Below, piece after piece: positions 6,863 to 11,487 of a stretch of DNA of 11,487 nucleotides. The stretch is from an uncultured Bacteroidota bacterium. GTDB lineage: Bacteria; Bacteroidota; Bacteroidia; Bacteroidales; P3. Location of the stretch: positions 1-11,487 of the forward strand of contig CACXCY010000207.1 in the NCBI GenBank assembly GCA_902766265.1, given 5' to 3'. A program made the position numbers and the translations under genes. The notes beneath the pieces are model-generated. The model was not told the DNA's origin. It saw nothing but the letters and a program-made list of their open reading frames with translations, and did no database searches. Numbering within the stretch: the stretch's first letter is position 1; the number at the start of each line of letters is the position of its first letter.

Positions 6863-6924
6863 ATATATAATAAAATAGATACATCAATAACAAAATAAGT
6901 AAGACACATAAAAACTAATCCACT

Positions 6925-7854
6925 ATGAGCTTTATTGACAACTTAGTACGTAGCAAGGCCTACAAAAACTTCATGGCAAAACTATACGGATGGGGTGCTA
7001 CCGTCGTGATTATCGGTGCTCTGTTCAAGATTAACCACTGGCCTGGTGGTACACTGATGCTGATTCTCGGTATGGGCGTAGAGGCCGTCATATTCTTCCT
7101 CTCCGCATTCGAGCCCCTCCATGTCGAATTCGACTGGACCCGCGTATATCCCCAACTGGCTGGTATGCCTGAAGAATCCGCTGTTCCCGCTACGGAAGGT
7201 GAGGAAGGAGAAGAGGGCGAGGAGACACCTGCCGAAAGTTCCGACCCACTCACCCGTCAACTCGACAAGATGCTCGCCGATGCCAATATCGGCGGCGAAC
7301 TGATTGACCGTCTGGGTCAGGGAATGCAGAATCTTGCCGACTCTGCCAATTCGCTCAATAATATGACTACCGCTGTAGCTGCCACCGACAAATTCGTCCT
7401 CAACATGGACGATGCTGCCAATGCTGCCGGTGAATTGTCACAAGCATACAAACATACAACAGAAGCCATGCAGGGTGATGCAGGTCTCGCTGCCGAATAC
7501 AATGAGAGTGTAAAAGATGCCACAAGCGCCATGTCCACCCTGGCTAACATATACAAAGAAACTGCACAGTCGCTACGTACAGGCGATGTTTCCTACCTTG
7601 ATGAAACAAAGAAGATGGCCACCAGTCTCGCAGCTATCAACGCCATGTACGAGATACAGCTACAGAACTCCACCGAACAGCTTGAAGCCACCAAGCAGGT
7701 TCAGGAACGCATCCAGAATATGGCTGTAAACTTTGCCGATTCAGCCGAAGGTGTTCTCAAATACAAAGAGCAAGTTGACGCTTTAACCCGCAAAGTCGCC
7801 GAACTTAACAACGTCTATGGCAACATGCTTGCCGCTATGCAGACACGCGTCTAA
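6925..7854 (+). CDS. gldL: T9SS inner-membrane motor protein GldL/PorL
   Basis: The protein has 309 residues. GldL forms, with GldM, the inner-membrane rotary motor that couples proton flow to type IX secretion and, in gliding species, to motility. Two transmembrane helices lie near the N-terminus: about 22-36 (GWGATVVIIGALFKI) and about 43-62 (TLMLILGMGVEAVIFFLSAF). They are joined by the short NHWPGG loop typical of the family. Glu53 in the second helix matches the conserved membrane glutamate needed for energisation in Flavobacterium johnsoniae. Lys35 and His38 at the end of the first helix are also family residues. An acidic run (91-100, EGEEGEEGEE) links the membrane part to a long cytoplasmic region (107-309) rich in helix-forming Ala, Glu, Gln and Lys, probably coiled coil. 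The start lies 105 bp after gldK, across a strong hairpin, and gldM follows 46 bp after the stop. Confidence 0.96.
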   Translation: MSFIDNLVRSKAYKNFMAKLYGWGATVVIIGALFKINHWPGGTLMLILGMGVEAVIFFLSAFEPLHVEFDWTRVYPQLAGMPEESAVPATEGEEGEEGEETPAESSDPLTRQLDKMLADANIGGELIDRLGQGMQNLADSANSLNNMTTAVAATDKFVLNMDDAANAAGELSQAYKHTTEAMQGDAGLAAEYNESVKDATSAMSTLANIYKETAQSLRTGDVSYLDETKKMATSLAAINAMYEIQLQNSTEQLEATKQVQERIQNMAVNFADSAEGVLKYKEQVDALTRKVAELNNVYGNMLAAMQTRV

Positions 7855-7900
7855 CACCAACTTGTACTAACCACACTGTAGAACAAAAAAGAGATAGATT

Positions 7901-9571
7901 ATGGGTGCTACCAACTGTCCGGAGACCCCGCGACAAAAAATGATCGGTATGATGTACCTCGTGTACACCGCCATGTTGGCACTGAACGTAGCCGCCGAGG
8001 TGTTGAACGGTTTCGTTACCGTCGGCGATGCTATGGAGAAGTCCAACACCAACTTAATTACTAAACTTGACGACTCATACGATAACTTCCAATTTGCATA
8101 CGAAAACAACAAAGAGAAAGTAGGCGACTACTGGAATCAGGCCCAAGAGGTACGTAAAATATCCAAGGCCTTGGTCGACACTATTGATAAAATGCGCTAC
8201 GAATTTCTCTGCCATCAGCAGAGTGCCGCCAACATCACCACCCACGATGCTGATGGAAACAAACATACTCGCACCATCCCGTTGCGTGACGGCGACAAGT
8301 GGCTGCTTGATAGTGCCAAATCGGCCCTCGAGGCGGGTGGTATCAATGCCATCGACAAAAAAGACGATAACAACGATGCCACCAACTACTTCTATGGAAG
8401 CGACGACAATCCCAATGGTGCCGGCGTACGCTTAAAAGCGCTGATTATTGACTACAAAAAGCAACTGAAAAGTATCCTGAAAGAAGATACAGCACACATC
8501 AAGATAGGTCTAAACGTGGAAGAGAAGGCATGGAGTGATCATGCCAAAGCGATGGTTGAGTGGGAAATGCTCAACTTTGACCGCACCATTGCTGCTGCCG
8601 ACATGGTGGTGCTCACCCGTTTGAAAGCAGAAGTGATGAATGCTGAGTTCGATGCTGTGCAGCTCATCTACAAAAAAGTGAAAGCTAACGACTTCTCATT
8701 CGACAAAGTATCCGTCATCACCCGCCCGAAATCGGCCTACGTCATCCAAGGCAACAAATATGAGACTGCTATCAACGTTGGTGCTTACGACTCCAAGGCC
8801 CACCTTGAAGTAGAAATTGGCGGTTCCAAGTACACCAGCGACGACAGCGGAACCGTGCATTACTCCGTTCCTTGCACCTCTGTTGGCAATAAGACCATCA
8901 CGGGTAAGATATATGTGAAAAAGGACAGCGGAACTGAGGTGTATGAGTTCAAGGACAGCTACTTCGTAGCAGAACCTGTAGCCATTGTGTCACTGACCAA
9001 GATGAACGTAGTGTATGCCGGTATCGACAACCCTGCCTCCATCTCCGTTCCTGGCATCGACCCACGTTACATAACCCCCTCCATTGAAGGAGGTAAGAAC
9101 GTCACCATAGTCAAAGACCCGCAAGGCAAAGAAGGTGATTACATCATCAAAGCTTCATCTTTGGGTAAATTCAACATCCGCGTGGATGCCAAAGCCGATG
9201 GAAAAGTTAGCCGCACAATGGGTTCGAAAGAATTCCGTGTCAAGAAGATTCCTGCACCTACCCTGATGCTCGGCAAGCTCAAACCAGGCGAACCTGTATC
9301 CAAGGATGAGTTGATAGCCAACACCCTGCTACGTGCCGATATGGGTGACTTTGACTTCAAGATTCCCCCACTGAAGATTACATCGTTCAGTTTCAACGTC
9401 CAAGGTTCCAACGCCCTTGATATTCAAGGTACCGGCAACCACCTGACCCCTGACATGACCAACCGCATCAAGAATGCAAAACGTGGTCAAAAGGTGTATA
9501 TCAGCGAGGTACGCGTACAAACTCCCGACGGTGTCAACCATCAGCTTAATGCAACCTACCGACTGAAGTAA
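7901..9571 (+). CDS. gldM: T9SS motor/shaft protein GldM/PorM
   Basis: The 556 residues are slightly more than the usual 510-520. GldM crosses the inner membrane once and forms a dimeric periplasmic shaft that transmits motion of the GldL/GldM motor to the GldK/GldN ring. PRQKMIGMMYLVYTAMLALN (10-29) is the family signature. Arg11 aligns with the conserved arginine that pairs with the GldL membrane glutamate (Arg9 in F. johnsoniae), and the helix runs to about residue 37. The periplasmic part should be four domains: a helical first domain (about 40-225, including VGDYWNQAQEVRKISKALVD) and then three mostly beta domains. The boundaries near 230, 320 and 440 are estimated from family knowledge and not measured. 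The last domain ends with VYISEVRVQTPDGVNHQL and a short YRLK tail. The start at 7901 is 46 bp after gldL, and gldN begins 19 bp after the stop. Confidence 0.96.
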   Translation: MGATNCPETPRQKMIGMMYLVYTAMLALNVAAEVLNGFVTVGDAMEKSNTNLITKLDDSYDNFQFAYENNKEKVGDYWNQAQEVRKISKALVDTIDKMRYEFLCHQQSAANITTHDADGNKHTRTIPLRDGDKWLLDSAKSALEAGGINAIDKKDDNNDATNYFYGSDDNPNGAGVRLKALIIDYKKQLKSILKEDTAHIKIGLNVEEKAWSDHAKAMVEWEMLNFDRTIAAADMVVLTRLKAEVMNAEFDAVQLIYKKVKANDFSFDKVSVITRPKSAYVIQGNKYETAINVGAYDSKAHLEVEIGGSKYTSDDSGTVHYSVPCTSVGNKTITGKIYVKKDSGTEVYEFKDSYFVAEPVAIVSLTKMNVVYAGIDNPASISVPGIDPRYITPSIEGGKNVTIVKDPQGKEGDYIIKASSLGKFNIRVDAKADGKVSRTMGSKEFRVKKIPAPTLMLGKLKPGEPVSKDELIANTLLRADMGDFDFKIPPLKITSFSFNVQGSNALDIQGTGNHLTPDMTNRIKNAKRGQKVYISEVRVQTPDGVNHQLNATYRLK

Positions 9572-9590
9572 CCATTAAAACCTACATATC

Positions 9591-10478
9591 ATGAAAAGAA
9601 TTGCGTTTTACTTAGGAGTACTCCTCATTGCCATGAGTAGTGTCTTCACCACCAACGCCCAGAGCGTTCTGGATGCCGAAGACGACAACAACTTCAACAA
9701 TTTTTACAGCCGTACTCTTACAGGCCAGAAAAAAGCCATGCCATACGCCTACCTGCGTGAAAACGACGTGGTTTGGGAAACAGCCATCTGGAGAACTATC
9801 GACATGCGCGAGAAATTCAACCAGTACCTTTACTTCCCCAATGACCAGACGAGAAGCACCCAAGGTCGTATCAATCTGACCAACACTATCATGAACGCCT
9901 TTAAAGATGGTCTTATCGAAGTCTTTGAAGACGATGATATGAAAATACCCAAAGACTACGAGTCTCTTTCAAGCGTATTGCACAAGTCACGAATCATCCA
10001 TATCGCTGAATTCGACGAATATGGAGAGGAAATGGAAGGACGCGACACCACCGTCTATGAGGAATTCAACCCCGAAGACGTTCTCTCGGTGCGTCTGAAA
10101 GAATACTGGTACATCGACAAGCAGGATACTCGTCAGAAAGTACGTATCGTCGCTATGGCATTGGTCTATAACGACTGCAAAGACCGTGACGGTGAGCGCG
10201 TCTGCGGAACAGTCGACCTGTTCTGGGTCCCAATGAACGACATGCGTGTACGCAACGTCCTCGTTACCCACAAATGTTATGACGAGAATAATTCCAACGG
10301 CGAACGTACCTACGATGATGTATTCATTTCCCGTTACTTCGACAGTTATGTAACCCGCGAATCCAACCGTTTCAACCGTACTGTTGGTTCCTACCTCACG
10401 GGCACCGATGCCATCGTAGAATCTCAAAACATCGAGAACAAGGTATTCGATATTGAATCTGATATGTGGGAATACTAA
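9591..10478 (+). CDS. gldN: T9SS periplasmic ring protein GldN/PorN
   Basis: The protein has 295 residues. A signal peptide (MKRIAFYLGVLLIAMSS, cleavage probably after TNA at residue 23) exports it to the periplasm, where it builds the outer-membrane-associated ring with GldK. Family landmarks are YLRENDVVWETAIWRTIDM (54-72) followed by REKFNQYLYFP, then FEDDDMKIP (112-120), VRLKEYWYIDKQ (167-178), VRIVAMALVY (184-193) and DLFWVPM (209-215). The highly conserved end SYVTRESNRFNRTVGSYLTG lies at 252-271. Three cysteines (196, 205, 229) lie in the central-to-C-terminal part. It starts 19 bp after gldM in the same operon, and two hairpins follow the stop, the second a good intrinsic terminator. 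A diverged paralogue lies directly downstream. Confidence 0.96.
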   Translation: MKRIAFYLGVLLIAMSSVFTTNAQSVLDAEDDNNFNNFYSRTLTGQKKAMPYAYLRENDVVWETAIWRTIDMREKFNQYLYFPNDQTRSTQGRINLTNTIMNAFKDGLIEVFEDDDMKIPKDYESLSSVLHKSRIIHIAEFDEYGEEMEGRDTTVYEEFNPEDVLSVRLKEYWYIDKQDTRQKVRIVAMALVYNDCKDRDGERVCGTVDLFWVPMNDMRVRNVLVTHKCYDENNSNGERTYDDVFISRYFDSYVTRESNRFNRTVGSYLTGTDAIVESQNIENKVFDIESDMWEY

Positions 10479-10506
10479 TCAATTGTTGTAGTCAATAACA
10501 ATTGAT
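10478..10506 (+). other. Perfect inverted repeat overlapping the gldN stop codon
   Basis: ATCAATTGTT (10478-10487) and AACAATTGAT (10497-10506) pair perfectly over 10 bp around a 9-base loop. The first base is the last base of the gldN TAA. The stem is AT-rich and lacks a U-tract, so it is not a terminator by itself. It stands 9 bases before the terminator stem and may protect or process the 3' end of the operon message, or bind a protein. Confidence 0.5.
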
Positions 10507-10515
10507 GTATTATGG

Positions 10516-10562
10516 AAAGAGTTAAGGGCTACTATGTCAGTTCTTAACTCTTTTTCTTTTTC
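10516..10562 (+). terminator. Intrinsic terminator after gldN
   Basis: AAAGAGTTAAG (10516-10526) and CTTAACTCTTT (10543-10553) form a perfect 11-bp stem. Two G-U pairs and two further Watson-Crick pairs inside it shorten the loop to about 8 bases. The 3' arm runs directly into TTTTTCTTTTTC (10551-10562). Stem, position and T-tract are those of a Rho-independent terminator, so the porP-gldKLMN transcript probably ends here. Confidence 0.8.
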
Positions 10563-10629
10563 AGCATCTGATTATACGGACATAACCATCTAATACATCC
10601 CTACCATTATCCGCTTCCGGTACATACTG

Positions 10630-11481
10630 TTGTTACTTCTGCTTACAGTAGCCACTGGGGAATGCGTGCAGGCGCAACACATCAAAGATGACCCCAACTT
10701 GGAGGCCTACTATCGGCATGAGTTGCGCTCACAGCTGAAATCGCAGCCACTTCACCATGTGCGTGAAAACGATGTAATTTGGGAATGTCTTATCTGGCGT
10801 ACCATCAACATCCGGGAGAAATTCAACCAATTCTTCTACTACCCATTGGAACGTGAAGGGTCGCACGGACGTAAGAATTTCGCCTACATGATTTGGGACG
10901 CTGTCGTAGCCAACGAGATTTCCATTTATGAGGACGATGAATTCAAGATTCCTTTGGATAACGACGAGTTTGTACGCCGCTACACCAAGCCGGACACCAT
11001 GCAGCTGGAGATTATCGACGAGGAAGAGAACTATGAATACAAAACAATTGTTGTTCCAAAGGAATTCAATGCGGAAGAAATACTACAGGTACGGCTCAAA
11101 GAATGCTGGTATCAGGAAAAACAACTCTCCGACCAGTATGTGCGCATCATCAGCATGGCCCTTACCCGCGATATATACAAAGAGATTGACGGCGAAAGAG
11201 AGTATCAAGGTACCGTAACACTATTCTGGATACCCATGTTATCACCTCGCACCCGTGACCTGCTGGCTCGCAAAGAGGCCTACTACGAAGACAACATTTC
11301 GCACCTTCCCTCGTGGGAATATATCTTCAATTCGAGAGTCTTCACGAGCTACATCACCCGCGAATCCAACCGATTCAATCGTACAATCGACAGCTATCTC
11401 ACTGGCGAAGACGCCCTTCTTGAAGCCGAACGAATCGAAAACAAACTATTGGAAATCAACGTTGACCAATGGGAAAGATGA
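10630..11481 (+). CDS. Second GldN-like protein (GldO-like paralogue), start codon uncertain
   Basis: From the TTG at 10630 the product has 283 residues and is a clear paralogue of the neighbouring GldN. It shares VRENDVIWECLIWRTINI (44-61) followed by REKFNQFFYYP, YEDDEFKIP (100-108), VRLKECWYQEKQ (154-165), TLFWIPM (197-203) and SYITRESNRFNRTIDSYLTG (240-259). In Flavobacterium johnsoniae GldN and GldO are partly redundant paralogues, so a ring-subunit role is likely. No ATG or GTG exists between the in-frame stop at 10591 and the conserved region. The TTG start gives a signal peptide with no basic N-region, whereas the frame upstream reads IIRFRYILLLLLL, which completes one. The real start may be a near-cognate codon (ATT 10606, ATC 10609) or an ATG lost by mutation. 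Cleavage is expected after VQA (residue 15 from TTG). The gene lies behind the gldN terminator with no visible promoter. The rest of the frame is intact to TGA 11479-11481. Confidence 0.85.
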   Translation: MLLLLTVATGECVQAQHIKDDPNLEAYYRHELRSQLKSQPLHHVRENDVIWECLIWRTINIREKFNQFFYYPLEREGSHGRKNFAYMIWDAVVANEISIYEDDEFKIPLDNDEFVRRYTKPDTMQLEIIDEEENYEYKTIVVPKEFNAEEILQVRLKECWYQEKQLSDQYVRIISMALTRDIYKEIDGEREYQGTVTLFWIPMLSPRTRDLLARKEAYYEDNISHLPSWEYIFNSRVFTSYITRESNRFNRTIDSYLTGEDALLEAERIENKLLEINVDQWER

Positions 11482-11487
11482 CCTTCA

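Noticed and set aside
10648..10672. A possible lipobox (TGEC) in the second GldN-like protein
   Set aside because: Glu at -1 does not fit the lipobox consensus, and a normal signal peptidase I site (VQA then Gln) follows four residues later. GldN proteins are not lipoproteins.

Overview
The window looks like a chromosomal segment from a Bacteroidota bacterium, most likely of the order Bacteroidales. It carries the core genes of the type IX secretion system (T9SS), which occurs only in this phylum. It also has promoter elements of the Bacteroidota type (TAnnTTTG) and few recognisable Shine-Dalgarno sequences. No genus can be named from the sequence alone.

Layout: (1) At 1-81 lies the 5' end of a minus-strand gene that runs off the left edge. 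(2) A divergent intergenic region follows at 82-329. (3) A plus-strand envelope group covers 330-3943: an S66-family LD-carboxypeptidase, a polysaccharide-deacetylase-like protein of a Bacteroidota-specific type, a KdsC-like HAD phosphatase, and an RlpA-like double-psi beta-barrel protein. The last three are closely spaced. (4) An intergenic region of about 330 bp holds a hairpin after rlpA and a good promoter at 4142-4174. (5) The T9SS cluster runs in the order porP/sprF, gldK(porK), gldL(porL), gldM(porM), gldN(porN). (6) Two tandem hairpins follow, the second a classic intrinsic terminator, and then a second, diverged gldN paralogue (gldO-like) ends the window.

How the genes work together: GldL and GldM form the proton-driven inner-membrane motor whose periplasmic shaft reaches toward the outer membrane. 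GldK (lipoprotein) and GldN form the periplasmic ring below the outer membrane. PorP is an outer-membrane beta-barrel accessory protein linked to that assembly. The upstream genes act on peptidoglycan (LD-carboxypeptidase, RlpA) and probably on LPS or Kdo (KdsC, deacetylase-like protein), so the whole window is about the cell envelope.

The most unusual point is the second gldN. Its frame is intact and strongly conserved, but it sits behind a strong terminator, has no visible promoter, and has no ATG or GTG start. Its signal-peptide-like reading continues upstream of the only standard alternative start (a TTG) into near-cognate codons. I found no mobile elements, RNA genes or CRISPR arrays. 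Apart from the gldN duplication this is a recognisable T9SS locus, and I do not claim a wholly new system.
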